Assembly (NCBI GenBank): GCA_965202955.1
Contig: OZ241871.1
Span: forward strand, 2,418,001 to 2,482,000
DNA: 64,000 nucleotides
From: Bin5 sp034422415
Lineage (GTDB): Bacteria; Chloroflexota; Anaerolineae; Caldilineales; Caldilineaceae
Reading direction: 5' to 3'
The notes beneath the pieces were generated by a model. The model worked only from the letters and a program-made list of their open reading frames with translations, did not search any database and had not been told where the DNA came from. This document shows positions 1-8,773 of the stretch, one piece after another. Position numbers and translations under genes: made by a program. Within the stretch, counting starts at the first letter, position 1. Each line of letters opens with the position of its first letter.

Positions 1-275
1 ATGGGGAGGACTTCACCGGTCTCGTAGTTGCGCCTGACCAGCATCTCCATGATGTTGCGGCAGCCGTTGCAGTTGGTCTCACCGGCGACCCAGGTTGCCT
101 CGAGGTGCGTGGGCTCCTGGCCGACTGCGACGGTGAGTACCTTCTCCTCTTCCATCATGTCCCCACTCGTGTCGGCCGGCGCAACCGGCGCGACGCAGGC
201 GGCCGCGAGCAGTGCTACGAGCAGCAGGGCTGCAAGGGGCAGGACCGTTCGCGTCAGTATCTTGCGGTGTGTCAT
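1..275 (-). CDS. peptide-type ABC transporter substrate-binding lipoprotein, N-terminal part (runs off window)
   Basis: The reverse strand reads from an ATG at 275 to the window edge without a stop (about 91 codons), so only the N-terminus is present. It starts with a lipoprotein signal peptide (basic MTHRK start, hydrophobic stretch, LLAAAC lipobox), followed by an acidic linker and the start of an SBP_bac_5-type domain. A CNGC motif lies near residue 70. About four in five residues match the N-terminus of the complete gene at 451-2043, including the unusual CNGC, so the two are tandem paralogues. A GGGAGGGAG ribosome-binding site lies just upstream of the ATG. It would act outside the membrane as an oligopeptide or similar solute receptor; the substrate cannot be told. 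Confidence 0.85.
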   Translation of the reverse strand, partial: MTHRKILTRTVLPLAALLLVALLAAACVAPVAPADTSGDMMEEEKVLTVAVGQEPTHLEATWVAGETNCNGCRNIMEMLVRRNYETGEVLP

Positions 276-450
276 TGTTGCGTCTCTCCCTCCCGGTGAT
301 TGATAAACGGCGGTTATATAGTGACTGAACCTCATCAGTCAGTATGTAACCGTTGCTGCTTTTCACATCGGGCGTTCAGTGGTCCCGCCGGTTGTTCAGC
401 AGCAGGGCATTGGACCCTGGCGCGTTAACCGGCGGGACAGCTGTAGTTTC

Positions 451-2043
451 TTACCTGGGGGCCATTTCCTTGGCCTGCAGGCGGTGGTCCAGTTTCACAG
501 TCCATTCCAGGTCTTCGCTGACCAGGTAGGCGAGGTCCATGTGGGCGATCAGGCCGTGTGCATAGTCATCGTAGGCTACCTGGGCGGCTTCCTGCAGTTT
601 CAGGTCGCGGGCCTCACCCGAGAGGGTGCGGGCCTCTTCCCACAGCATGTCCACTTCCTCGTTGCAGTATTGGGAGACGGGCCCGTCGCAGACGAAGTAG
701 TTGACGTAGGAGAACCAGAGGTCGAGGATCTCATTGCCGTGCAGGTGGACGGCGACCCAGCGCGGCTGGCCTTCCATCTCGGCCCAATTGTGGCCGAAGG
801 AGGGGTTGAAGGTGTCCGGGGGCATGACAGCGACGGTGGGGTTGAAGCCTACCTCGCTGAGCATCCCGCCAATGGCCTGAATGACCTCTACGTGGCCGGC
901 GTGGAGGCCCTGGCGTGAGGCGAGGGTGAACTCCTCGCCGATGTCTACGCCGTCAGCGGCGGCGGCTTCGAGCAGGGCGCGCGCTGCGTCGGCATCGTAG
1001 GGATAGGGCTCAAGGTTTGGGTTGTGCCCGGTGGCGGTCGCGTTAACGATCTGTCCGGTGGTGGTGGCGGCGCCGCCCAGGATCGTATTGACGATCAAGT
1101 CTTTGTCGATCGCAAGGTTGAAGGCCTGGCGCACGCGAATGTCCTCGAAGAGGCCCTTATTGCCCATGCGTGCGAACATGGTCTCAACGCTGGCCGCGGA
1201 CTCGCAGCGCAGGTTGGGGTCGGCGGCGGCGGACTGGCACTGGTCGGGGGTGACAAACTGCGAGATGTCGACCTCACCGGCCTGTGCGGCTGCTGCGCGC
1301 ACTGTGTCTTCGGGCAGGAAGCGATAGACCAACTTGTCGAAGGTGACCTTGCCGCCGGCCGCTTCGGGGTCGCCATGTCCCCACCAGTCCGGGTTGACGA
1401 CGTAGGTGATCGACTCGCCGCGGCGCCACTCATCCATCATGTAGGGGCCGGTGCCGACCAGCTTGGTGGCATAGGTTTCCGGCTCTTCGTTGATCTGCTT
1501 GGCGGAGGAGATGACGACGAAGTACAACTTCTCCAGCAGGATCGGGTCGGGGTCCTGGGCGGAGACGTTGACGACGTACTCGCTCACAGCTTCGGAGCTG
1601 AGGACACCGCCGACGAAGCCGGTCAGAACGTTGACCAGTTCAGCCTCCCACATGTAGTTGATGCTGGTGGCGACGGCTTCGGCGTTGAGGGGTGAGCCGT
1701 CGTGGAAGGTTACGCCCTCGCGCAGCGTGAACTGGATCGTGTAGTCATCAACTCGTTCCCAACTGGTGGCCAGCATGGGGATGACTTCGCCGGTCTCGTA
1801 GTTGCGCCTGACCAGCATCTCCATGACGTTGCGGCAGCCGTTGCAGTTGGTTTCACCGGCGGCCAGTGTTGCCTCCAGGGCGGTCGGCTCCTGGGCAACG
1901 GCGACGGTGAGCACCTTCATCTCTTCTTCCATCATGTCCCCACTCGTGTCGACCGGCGCCACGCACGCGGCGGCCAGGATCGCTACGAGCAGCAGAGCTG
2001 CCAGGGGCACAGCGGTTCGTATCAGTGCCTTACGGAGTGCCAT
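451..2043 (-). CDS. peptide-type ABC transporter substrate-binding lipoprotein (SBP family 5)
   Basis: A 530-residue solute-binding protein of the oligopeptide/nickel class (family 5), a normal length for the family. Residues 1-27 form a lipoprotein signal with LAAAC and Cys27 as lipidation site. The mature protein has family 5 features such as the VGTGPY segment followed by a WRRGES...NPDWWG stretch. A CNGC motif at 67-70 and further cysteine pairs (VCDG...YCNEE near the C-terminus) are unusual for this family and could be disulfides. No cognate permease or ATPase genes lie in the window; they may be beyond the left edge. The gene has its own promoter (see 2147-2174). Its upstream paralogue is at 1-275. 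Confidence 0.9.
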   Translation of the reverse strand: MALRKALIRTAVPLAALLLVAILAAACVAPVDTSGDMMEEEMKVLTVAVAQEPTALEATLAAGETNCNGCRNVMEMLVRRNYETGEVIPMLATSWERVDDYTIQFTLREGVTFHDGSPLNAEAVATSINYMWEAELVNVLTGFVGGVLSSEAVSEYVVNVSAQDPDPILLEKLYFVVISSAKQINEEPETYATKLVGTGPYMMDEWRRGESITYVVNPDWWGHGDPEAAGGKVTFDKLVYRFLPEDTVRAAAAQAGEVDISQFVTPDQCQSAAADPNLRCESAASVETMFARMGNKGLFEDIRVRQAFNLAIDKDLIVNTILGGAATTTGQIVNATATGHNPNLEPYPYDADAARALLEAAAADGVDIGEEFTLASRQGLHAGHVEVIQAIGGMLSEVGFNPTVAVMPPDTFNPSFGHNWAEMEGQPRWVAVHLHGNEILDLWFSYVNYFVCDGPVSQYCNEEVDMLWEEARTLSGEARDLKLQEAAQVAYDDYAHGLIAHMDLAYLVSEDLEWTVKLDHRLQAKEMAPR

Positions 2044-2146
2044 CGTTTCGAGTCTCCTTTTGTCTGAGTTTTTCGAACTGAGAATGAGGAATGGATCGAT
2101 CCAATGCGCCGGCTGTCGTATCTGCGGGCGCAGTCGGAATGACCCT

Positions 2147-2174
2147 ATTCTACAGAGTTATCGTAAGTTGTCAA
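2147..2174 (-). promoter_or_regulatory. sigma70-type promoter for the SBP gene at 451-2043
   Basis: Reading the minus strand, TTGACA (2174-2169) is followed by 16 bases and TAGAAT (2152-2147). The -35 box is consensus and the -10 box has one mismatch. It lies about 100 bases upstream of the ATG at 2043, pointing into that gene. Confidence 0.55.
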
Positions 2175-2243
2175 ACGCCACTCCTGCGCGAACGGCCAGC
2201 GAAAAAATAGTGGCATGGGCGAGAGAACAGAGAGGGAACCAGT

Positions 2244-3068
2244 CTATTTGCTTTTCGCCCCGTCGATGGCGTTCAGGTAGGCGAGGCTTGCGCGGGCGGT
2301 GCGCTCGGCGCCGGGTGTGAAGTCGAAGACCTCGACCGAGAGCCAGCGCGTGTAGTCGAGGTCGGCCAGTGTCTGCAGGATGGGGCGGAAATCGAGTTCC
2401 CCCATGCCCGGCCCGCGCAGATTGGGGTCGTTCAGATGGACATGGTGGAAGAGGGGGTGCACGGTGCGGATCTGCTGCGGGATGGGGCGCGGGTCGTTGC
2501 TCATGGCCTTGACATCGACCATCATCTGCAGGCCGGGATGGTCGACCTGGCGCACAAGGTCGGCGGCTTCATCCACGTTGACGATGAAGTTGGTCTCGTT
2601 GCGGCTAAGGGGTTCGATGCAGAAGAGGAGGCCCTGCCGCTGGGCGCGTTCACCGCAGCGGCGCATGATCTCGGCGGTGGATTTCCATGCTTCGGCGGCC
2701 GCGCGGCCGGGAGGAATGTCGCGCTGCTGGGGAGAGCCGAAGATGAGGACGCCGCCGCCGAGTTCGGCGCAGCAGTCGATCAGGTCGAGCAGGTATTGGG
2801 CGGTGCGGGCGCGGACGGCCGGGTCGGTGTCGTTCAGCTGGAGGCCGTCGGTGTGCGCGAGCAGCCAGTGGAGGCCGACCACGGACAGCCCGGCGTCCTC
2901 GATTGTGCGGCGGATTTTACGCCGCTGGGCAGTGGAGAGGTCGGTAACGAGGTCGCAGAGGGTAAAGGGCGCCAGCTCGAGGCCGTGGTAGCCGAGCTGG
3001 GCGACGAAGGCGGCGGTCTTGTCCAGGGGCCAACCTTCGAAGAGCTCGTTGCAGATGGCATATTTCAT
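2244..3068 (-). CDS. sugar phosphate isomerase/epimerase (TIM barrel)
   Basis: A 274-residue protein of the AP-endonuclease-2-like TIM-barrel family (xylose isomerase/tagatose epimerase type). The expected metal and acid ligands are spread along the barrel strands: Glu in CIEPL, Asp in MVDVK, His in HVHLND and Glu in SVEVFD. Such enzymes isomerise or epimerise keto-sugars or inositol derivatives in the cytoplasm; the substrate is not evident. It lies 30 bases downstream of a second member (3099-3974), probably in one transcript. AGGAC lies about 10 bases before the ATG. Confidence 0.88.
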   Translation of the reverse strand: MKYAICNELFEGWPLDKTAAFVAQLGYHGLELAPFTLCDLVTDLSTAQRRKIRRTIEDAGLSVVGLHWLLAHTDGLQLNDTDPAVRARTAQYLLDLIDCCAELGGGVLIFGSPQQRDIPPGRAAAEAWKSTAEIMRRCGERAQRQGLLFCIEPLSRNETNFIVNVDEAADLVRQVDHPGLQMMVDVKAMSNDPRPIPQQIRTVHPLFHHVHLNDPNLRGPGMGELDFRPILQTLADLDYTRWLSVEVFDFTPGAERTARASLAYLNAIDGAKSK

Positions 3069-3098
3069 CGCAATTCAGTCCTGAAGTTGTGCGGTGGG

Positions 3099-3974
3099 TC
3101 AGGCGCGTTCCATCAACCGGCGCAGGTAGGCCCCTTCGGATTTGACGATCTCGTCGTCGTTGCCGGCGGCGAAGTTTTCGGGCGTGAACAGCTCGAGAGA
3201 GACGGGGCCCGCATAGCCCACGGTCTTGAGGTCGTCGATTAACTGGGGAATGTCGGCCAATCCTTCTCCAAGGCGCGCGCCCTGCCAGCTCCAGGCGATA
3301 TTGCCGGCGTCGGTGCGACCGGCGGCCACGGGCAGACGGTTGCCGACGTGACAGTGGGCCAGGTAGGGGCCGAGCAGGTCCAGACCCATGCGGGTATCCT
3401 CGATGCCGACTTCGACCATGTTCTGGACATCGTATATGGCGCCGATATGGTCCGGGTCGAGGTCGCGCAGCAGTTCGAGGGTGCGCGAGGCGGTGACGGC
3501 GATGGTGCCGGTGTGGATCTCGTAGACGACCTTGACGCCGTGAGAGCGCGCCAGTTCGGTGAGGCTGGCAAAGCCGGCGCGGGCGGCGTGGAACTGGGGC
3601 CAGTAGGGTTTGGTGCGGTCGTGGGGTGGCGCGCCGATGCGGATCAGCGGTGGGCGGTCGGGGTCGATGGCCAGGGCGCCCTTGAATAGCTTCACGATCA
3701 GTTCGGTGTCGCTGTAGACAAAGTTCGGCGCCAGCGCGGCGACGCGCAGGCCGGTGCGCTTCACTGCGGCGCGAATTTGCTGGGCCTTGTCGATGATGTT
3801 GTCGGGGCTCACGTCGGTGAGGTGGCGGCCCCAAAAGGAGGGTTCGGCGTTGGGATCTTCCGGGTTGTAGCGGCAGCGGAGCTCCAGGGCGTCGTAGCCG
3901 TAGGCTTGCAGCTTGTCGAAGGTCTCGTCCAGCTCCCAGCGGGGCAGCATGACGGAGGTGCAACTCAGTTCCAT
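3099..3974 (-). CDS. sugar phosphate isomerase/epimerase (TIM barrel)
   Basis: A 291-residue member of the same TIM-barrel family as the next gene downstream (2244-3068). The ligand pattern is again visible: VYEIH, YDVQN, HCHVGN and SLELF supply Glu, Asp, His and Glu. The sequence is clearly diverged from its neighbour, so the pair probably catalyses two different steps or acts on two substrates of one carbohydrate pathway. It is first in the two-gene unit. Reaction unknown. Confidence 0.87.
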   Translation of the reverse strand: MELSCTSVMLPRWELDETFDKLQAYGYDALELRCRYNPEDPNAEPSFWGRHLTDVSPDNIIDKAQQIRAAVKRTGLRVAALAPNFVYSDTELIVKLFKGALAIDPDRPPLIRIGAPPHDRTKPYWPQFHAARAGFASLTELARSHGVKVVYEIHTGTIAVTASRTLELLRDLDPDHIGAIYDVQNMVEVGIEDTRMGLDLLGPYLAHCHVGNRLPVAAGRTDAGNIAWSWQGARLGEGLADIPQLIDDLKTVGYAGPVSLELFTPENFAAGNDDEIVKSEGAYLRRLMERA

Positions 3975-4187
3975 GCGACAGTCCTTTTATCGTTGAAAGC
4001 GGTTGCGGCTATTCAATGTGCGAAAGTGATCTGCGATATGCGCGGGCGAATAGCTGAAGCCCTTTTGCCGGCTATCCCACCAGGGGTAGACGGCTTCTGT
4101 GTCGTAGGCGGCTATGTAGTAGGACACTGTGTGCCTCATATGCGAAGAAAAGCGTTTGAAGAGAGTCTCATTCCGCGGACTTTAGCT
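3975..4187. other. intergenic region between divergent isomerase and toxin-antitoxin units
   Basis: This is the left part of a roughly 300-base gap. I see no credible coding frame, RNA gene or strong hairpin here. The antitoxin promoter lies immediately to the right. Confidence 0.5.
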
Positions 4188-4216
4188 TTGCAAACAGAAG
4201 CTGCACAATGTAAAAT
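4188..4216 (+). promoter_or_regulatory. promoter of the toxin-antitoxin pair
   Basis: TTGCAA (4188-4193), 17 bases, then TAAAAT (4211-4216). It lies about 60 bases before the antitoxin ATG. A short palindrome GTGTAACAC (4231-4239) between the promoter and the gene could be an operator for RHH autorepression; that part is inference. Confidence 0.45.
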
Positions 4217-4275
4217 CAGCACGCAAAAGCGTGTAACACACTTTCTTGTGCTTGCTAACGATAGGACTACTACGC

Positions 4276-4518
4276 ATGGACAAACAGAATGTTACGCTCT
4301 CGCTTCCTCGATCGATACTACGCAAGGCAAAGAAAATAGCGATAGATCAGGATCGGTCCCTGTCGGCATTGATGGTTGAACTCTTAACCGAACTGGTTGA
4401 ACGAGAAGATCAATATGTAATCGCAATGCGAAAGCATCTGGCTCTTCTGGACCAGGAGACGGATTTGGGTACCAACGGCTCTATCGGTTGGACGCGTGCG
4501 GACCTGCACGATCGCTGA
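4276..4518 (+). CDS. ribbon-helix-helix antitoxin-like protein
   Basis: An 80-residue protein. The N-terminal sequence NVTLSLPRSILRKAKKIA...SLSALMVELL fits a ribbon-helix-helix DNA-binding fold (one beta strand, two helices), as in CopG/VapB-type antitoxins. The ATG at 4276 is chosen because it puts the beta strand at the very N-terminus. The C-terminal tail would bind and neutralise the PIN toxin. The next gene starts 20 bases downstream. The base composition is less GC-rich than the neighbours, which fits a mobile toxin-antitoxin module. Confidence 0.78.
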   Translation: MDKQNVTLSLPRSILRKAKKIAIDQDRSLSALMVELLTELVEREDQYVIAMRKHLALLDQETDLGTNGSIGWTRADLHDR

Positions 4519-4538
4519 GATTCCAAATCGGTGCACAT

Positions 4539-4955
4539 ATGACAGGGCAGTTCGTTGATACAAATGTGTTGGTCTATGCTCATGACAGGTCGGCCGGTTA
4601 CAAGCGGGTAGAAGCGCAAAATCTACTTCGCAAGTTGTGGCAGTCTCGTCTAGGCTGTCTGAGCATCCAAGTGCTGCAGGAGTACTACGTTACCGTAACC
4701 CGCAAAATCGCTAATCCGTTGCTTCCAGAACAGGCCCAGGATATACTATCGCATCTTGGCAGATGGAGATTGCATAGTCCAACTGTATCCGACATTCAAG
4801 AAGCTATCGACATTCAGACCAGTTATGGCATCTCATTCTGGGATGCAATGATTATTCAAAGCGCGGTCCGTCTTCAATGTGACACGATTTGGTCCGAAGA
4901 TTTGAATGCAGGGCAAGGGTACGCCGGTGTGACGGTGGTCAACCCGTTCGACTGA
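4539..4955 (+). CDS. PIN-domain toxin, VapC-like ribonuclease
   Basis: A 138-residue PIN-domain protein of normal VapC length. All four expected acidic catalytic positions are present: Asp in FVDTN near the start, Glu in LQEYYVT, Asp in SFWDAM and Asp in SEDLN. This metal site cleaves RNA in VapC-type toxins. The ATG at 4539 is chosen because the VDTN strand should be close to the N-terminus. It follows the RHH antitoxin by 20 bases. The active site looks intact, so the toxin should be functional unless restrained by its partner. Confidence 0.85.
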   Translation: MTGQFVDTNVLVYAHDRSAGYKRVEAQNLLRKLWQSRLGCLSIQVLQEYYVTVTRKIANPLLPEQAQDILSHLGRWRLHSPTVSDIQEAIDIQTSYGISFWDAMIIQSAVRLQCDTIWSEDLNAGQGYAGVTVVNPFD

Positions 4956-5047
4956 ATTCGGCTTCAGATTCCCCTCTTGTCCTTCGACCCTGTAGGCGCG
5001 ACAGTGCTTGGCTTCCACGCGAGTACTCTTCTGGCCGAAGTGCCCAT

Positions 5048-6136
5048 TTACAGTTTGCCCATCTTCTCCAACACGGACCAGAAATCCAACTGTGCGACTG
5101 CGTGGCTGCGGTAGATGCCGACGCCGTCGGCGTCGCAGCCCATGGCCACTTCGGCGGCGCGCAGCATGAGGTCGGGCTGCTGGAAGCTGCCGGGGTGGTA
5201 GCAGGACAGCTCGGCGATGACGGGCGTGCGGCCGGCGGCGACTTCGACGGCGTAGCTCAGCTGGCGTTCGAGCGCGTCCAGGTCTGAGTTGGTGCGGAAC
5301 CAGATGTAGAACTCGTCGAGCAGGCCCTGTTCGATCCAGGCGGGCCAGTCGTGCAGGAGTTTGAGATAGTCGTCTTTTTCGCCGGCGATCAGGGTGGTGG
5401 AGAAGACGGCGTCCGGTTTTTCCTGTTTGACCGCGGCGCGCATCTCGGTGAGCGCAAGGGTGACGTAGTCGGCGCGGAACTGCAACCAGTCTGGGTCGTC
5501 GTTGGGCAGGTCGAAGGGGTCCTTGCCGTGTTTGGCCTTGAATTCGGCGACGGTGCGGTCCTCGTAGCCGTAGGTCACGGCGCCGTTTTCGTCTTCGTTG
5601 CCGAGTACGAACTCTACCTGGATGCCGTCGCCCTGGGTTTGGTCGAGGGTATCGACGAACTGCTGCGTCTGTTCGGCGCGCACTTCGGGGAAGGCGGCGC
5701 TGAGGTAGAGGTCTTCGCCGGGCTGGAGTGTGTAGGAGCGGCTGCGGGTGAAGCTGCGGTATTGGGGATTCTGGCGGGCGAAGTCGGTCATCGAGGTGTT
5801 GACCTGCGGGTTGTCGAAGATGGGGCGGTGCTGGTCCATGATGGCGCGGGCTTCGGCGGCGGTCACGGGGGGCCGCAGGAAGTCGAGCGACCAGCCGTAG
5901 CGGACGCGTGCGCTGCCGTGGCGGGGGAAGGAGTTGTAGTTGACGTAGGGGTCGACTGTGATCCCGACGGTGTGGGCGGCCTCGGTCAGAGCGAGCGTTT
6001 TGTCGCCGCCGATGATCTTGTTCACGCCTACATCGGCGCACTTCTGCACCCAGCCGGGCAGGAAGTCGGCGTAATCGGGGTCGGTGGGCGCGCGTTCGAC
6101 GACGGGCGGGCCCCAGAGTACGAGGCGGTCAGGCAT
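5048..6136 (-). CDS. family 10-like glycosyl hydrolase-related TIM-barrel protein
   Basis: A 362-residue protein without signal peptide. The layout resembles bacterial 'family 10 glycosylhydrolase' (GHL10/DUF187-like) proteins: an acidic strand-end segment IQVEFVLGNEDENG near the middle, then a W..FR helix and a strand carrying VFSTTLIAGE. Candidate catalytic acids are the Glu/Asp residues in VEFVLGNEDE, but I cannot assign them. AAGGA lies 8 bases before the ATG. Its position next to an aminotransferase and near the isomerases suggests carbohydrate turnover. Function is tentative. Confidence 0.55.
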   Translation of the reverse strand: MPDRLVLWGPPVVERAPTDPDYADFLPGWVQKCADVGVNKIIGGDKTLALTEAAHTVGITVDPYVNYNSFPRHGSARVRYGWSLDFLRPPVTAAEARAIMDQHRPIFDNPQVNTSMTDFARQNPQYRSFTRSRSYTLQPGEDLYLSAAFPEVRAEQTQQFVDTLDQTQGDGIQVEFVLGNEDENGAVTYGYEDRTVAEFKAKHGKDPFDLPNDDPDWLQFRADYVTLALTEMRAAVKQEKPDAVFSTTLIAGEKDDYLKLLHDWPAWIEQGLLDEFYIWFRTNSDLDALERQLSYAVEVAAGRTPVIAELSCYHPGSFQQPDLMLRAAEVAMGCDADGVGIYRSHAVAQLDFWSVLEKMGKL

Positions 6137-6211
6137 TTTCGTTTTCCTTGTGATGATGGGAAGTGGCCATTGGTGTTGTCTGATGTGATGGCTGAGCTCG
6201 GGCGGCTCTTG

Positions 6212-7402
6212 CTACAGCTCTTCGTCGATTCCCTCGAGCAGGCGGTCCACTTCGCCTTCGTCGTTGAAGGGGGCGACGGAGATGCGCATGGCGATCTTGA
6301 CCGGGTCGGGCGGGGCGGTCAACCACTGGGATTTGACGAGTGCTTGATGGCGGTCCTGCAGCCGTGCGGCGAGGCCGTCCATGTCTGTTTTGGTGAAGCC
6401 GTCGAACATCACAGAGGTGATGCCGGCTGATTTTTGCGGTTCGAGCGGCGTGATGATGCGGGCGCGGTCGATCTGGGCGACGCCGCGCCGCAACCGGGTG
6501 GTGAGTTCGGCGATCCGGGCCTGGATGTTGTCGAGCCCGATGCTCTGCATGATTTCGACGGCGCGGCCGAGACCGACGACAAGGGCATGGTTGTAGGTGC
6601 CGATTTCGGTGCGGGAGCGGGTGGTTGGCGGGGGTGTGGGGTCGCCGGCGAGGGTCCACGGGCTGCGGTCGGGGATGAAGTTGGGGCGAAAGCCGGGCAG
6701 CTGGCGTTCGGCGACGAAGATGTAGCCGGTTCCCATGGGGCCGAGGAGCCATTTGTGGCCGGAGCCGATGGCGAAGTCACAGTCGAGCTCCTGGAGGTCG
6801 ACCGGCATCGTGCCGACGGACTGGGCCAGGTCGAGCATGACGGGGACGCCGGCGTCATGGGCGATGGCGGCCGCTTCTTTGACGGGAAGGAGGCGGCCGT
6901 TGGGGGAGGCGACGTGGCTGAGGCAGATGAGGCGTGTGCGGCCGGTCAGCGCGTTGGCGAGTTCGGCAAGCAGCTCCTGGTCGGTGAGGCGTTCGGCCTC
7001 GATCACTTTGACCGTGACGCCGTGTTCTTCGGTCAGGGAGTAGGAGAGGCCGTAGGTGCTGACGTGTTCGAGCGAGGTCATGACGAATTCGTCGCCCGGC
7101 CGCCAGTCGAGGCCGCGCACGATCTGCTGCATGGCCTTCGAGGTGTTGGTGTCGATGCTCAGCTCCTCCTCTTTGACGTTGAGCATCCGGGCTAAACCGG
7201 TACGGGCGGCGGCCTCACGGTCCCTGTGGGCGAGTCTGCCTGCGGTCGTTGCCGGGCCGTGTCGGGCTTCGGTCTCCATTGTTTCGCGCACGGCTTGGAG
7301 TACGGAGTCGCTGGCGGGGCCGTATGTTCCGGTCTGAAAGTAGGCTATTTCACCGGTCATTGGGAGGTCCTGCCGGAGTTGTTCGACTGTCATGGGTGAC
7401 AT
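6212..7402 (-). CDS. class V-fold PLP-dependent aminotransferase / desulfurase-like
   Basis: About 396 residues with the class V aminotransferase fold. The PLP lysine lies in GSGHKWLLGP, preceded by the Asp/Gln strand VMLDLAQSVG; an N-terminal YFQTGTYGP segment matches cysteine desulfurase and isopenicillin-N epimerase-like members. The reading frame stays open further upstream, but the ATG at 7402 has AGGACC about 9 bases ahead and begins just before the conserved domain. A second ATG at 7393 is possible. Substrate unknown. Confidence 0.82.
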   Translation of the reverse strand: MSPMTVEQLRQDLPMTGEIAYFQTGTYGPASDSVLQAVRETMETEARHGPATTAGRLAHRDREAAARTGLARMLNVKEEELSIDTNTSKAMQQIVRGLDWRPGDEFVMTSLEHVSTYGLSYSLTEEHGVTVKVIEAERLTDQELLAELANALTGRTRLICLSHVASPNGRLLPVKEAAAIAHDAGVPVMLDLAQSVGTMPVDLQELDCDFAIGSGHKWLLGPMGTGYIFVAERQLPGFRPNFIPDRSPWTLAGDPTPPPTTRSRTEIGTYNHALVVGLGRAVEIMQSIGLDNIQARIAELTTRLRRGVAQIDRARIITPLEPQKSAGITSVMFDGFTKTDMDGLAARLQDRHQALVKSQWLTAPPDPVKIAMRISVAPFNDEGEVDRLLEGIDEEL

Positions 7403-7502
7403 CTGCTTGGTCCTATGCTGGATGGCGTTTGAAGAGTATCTGGGTGAGCCGTCCTTGCGGTTTACAGAAGGCGAAGGAAGGTCGCCAGGAGTTACCGTGC
7501 AA

Positions 7503-7532
7503 ATGATAGCCGATTGTGCCGTAAATTGTCTA
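7503..7532 (-). promoter_or_regulatory. promoter for the class V aminotransferase
   Basis: Minus-strand TAGACA (7532-7527), 18 bases, TATCAT (7508-7503), about 100 bases upstream of the chosen ATG. Each box differs from consensus by one base. Confidence 0.4.
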
Positions 7533-7690
7533 AGGGGAAAGGTGATGTTTTCATAGTGAATGTTTCCCATCTGGTTGTCAGCTCAGGCAGACAGCGCAAC
7601 CATTCAGAGTTGGCAGAAGTTAGTGCTACAATTGAAGACCGACGATCGTTTCTTAGTGCGTTCGGGCCAGGAAGGCGACTGAAGATTGTT

Positions 7691-8773
7691 ATGGGCCAGG
7701 CATCGCCGCTGCCGCAGGCAGCCTCGGACAGTGTAGAGGGCCATCCAGCCGCGAAAGGTTTGCGCGGCCCGCGCTGGGGCATCGCGGCGTTTCTGGCATT
7801 TGCTTTGGCGGTGGTCCTGATCAGCAGTCTCAACACGCCGCAGGCGCGCTTTTTCGCGGCCGAGCGTTTGCAGACGTTCGTGACCATCTTTCTCAGCCTC
7901 TTTATCGAGGCCGCGCCGTTTCTGCTGGCCGGTTCGATCGTGTCGGGCATCATTGCGGTGTACGTGGACCAGGCGATGATTGAGCGGTACATACCGGACC
8001 ATCCGCTGCTGGCGGCGCTGGCCGGCGCGGGGCTGGGCTTTGTTTTTCCGGTCTGCGAATGCGGGGTGGTGCCGGTCACGCGGCGGCTGTATGGCAAGGG
8101 GTTGCCTCTGCCGGTGGGCATTGCCTTTCTGCTGGCGGCGCCGGTGATCAATCCGGTTGTGATCTTCAGCACGTTTGCGGCTTTCGGCTGGGGTCCGGTG
8201 CTGTGGGGCCGGGTGGCATTCAGCGTGCTGGTTGCGTTTGTGGTCGGGCTGATTTTCCACCTGGCCCGCCCGCGGGAGATCCTGTTGCCGCAGACCCTTG
8301 GCGCTCGGGGCGGCGGTGACCAGGGCGACGACCATGATCGCGGTTATGCTCATCCCGACCCGCGGCCGCGCATCTGGCAGGCTCTTTCCCTGGCGGGCGA
8401 TGATTTTTTGGATATGGGGCGCTTTCTCATTGTCGGGGCGTTGCTGGCGGCAGCGATGCAGAGTCTCGTTCCCCAGTCCACGCTGCTCGCGGTCGGCCAG
8501 GGACCTGTCATTTCGGTTTTTGTGATGATGGTGGTGGCGTTTGTACTCTCGGTTTGCTCGACGGTGGACGCCTTCATTGCGCTGGCCTTCAGTAGCGCAT
8601 TCACGACAGGATCGCTGCTGGGATTCCTGGTCTTCGGCCCGATGGTCGATATCAAGAGTTCGCTGCTGTTCCTGGGTGTCTTTCGGCGGCGGACGGTGCT
8701 CTATCTGATCCTGTTGCCGCTGGCGCTGGTGGCAGTCATCGGCGTATTCTGGAATGTGCAGGTGGGCGTATGA
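7691..8773 (+). CDS. ArsP/YcgR-family permease (DUF318/UPF0718)
   Basis: About 360 residues and roughly eight membrane segments. The family signatures are both present: a CECGVVPVTRRLYGKG segment followed by PVINPVV in the first half, and CSTVDAFIALAF in the second. ArsP members of this family export trivalent organoarsenicals through conserved cysteines; many members have no known substrate. The ATG at 7691 is chosen because the first membrane helix starts shortly after; the frame is open further upstream. The next gene overlaps the stop by four bases (ATGA), so the two are translationally coupled, as in the ycgR-ycgQ pair of Bacillus. Confidence 0.85.
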   Translation: MGQASPLPQAASDSVEGHPAAKGLRGPRWGIAAFLAFALAVVLISSLNTPQARFFAAERLQTFVTIFLSLFIEAAPFLLAGSIVSGIIAVYVDQAMIERYIPDHPLLAALAGAGLGFVFPVCECGVVPVTRRLYGKGLPLPVGIAFLLAAPVINPVVIFSTFAAFGWGPVLWGRVAFSVLVAFVVGLIFHLARPREILLPQTLGARGGGDQGDDHDRGYAHPDPRPRIWQALSLAGDDFLDMGRFLIVGALLAAAMQSLVPQSTLLAVGQGPVISVFVMMVVAFVLSVCSTVDAFIALAFSSAFTTGSLLGFLVFGPMVDIKSSLLFLGVFRRRTVLYLILLPLALVAVIGVFWNVQVGV

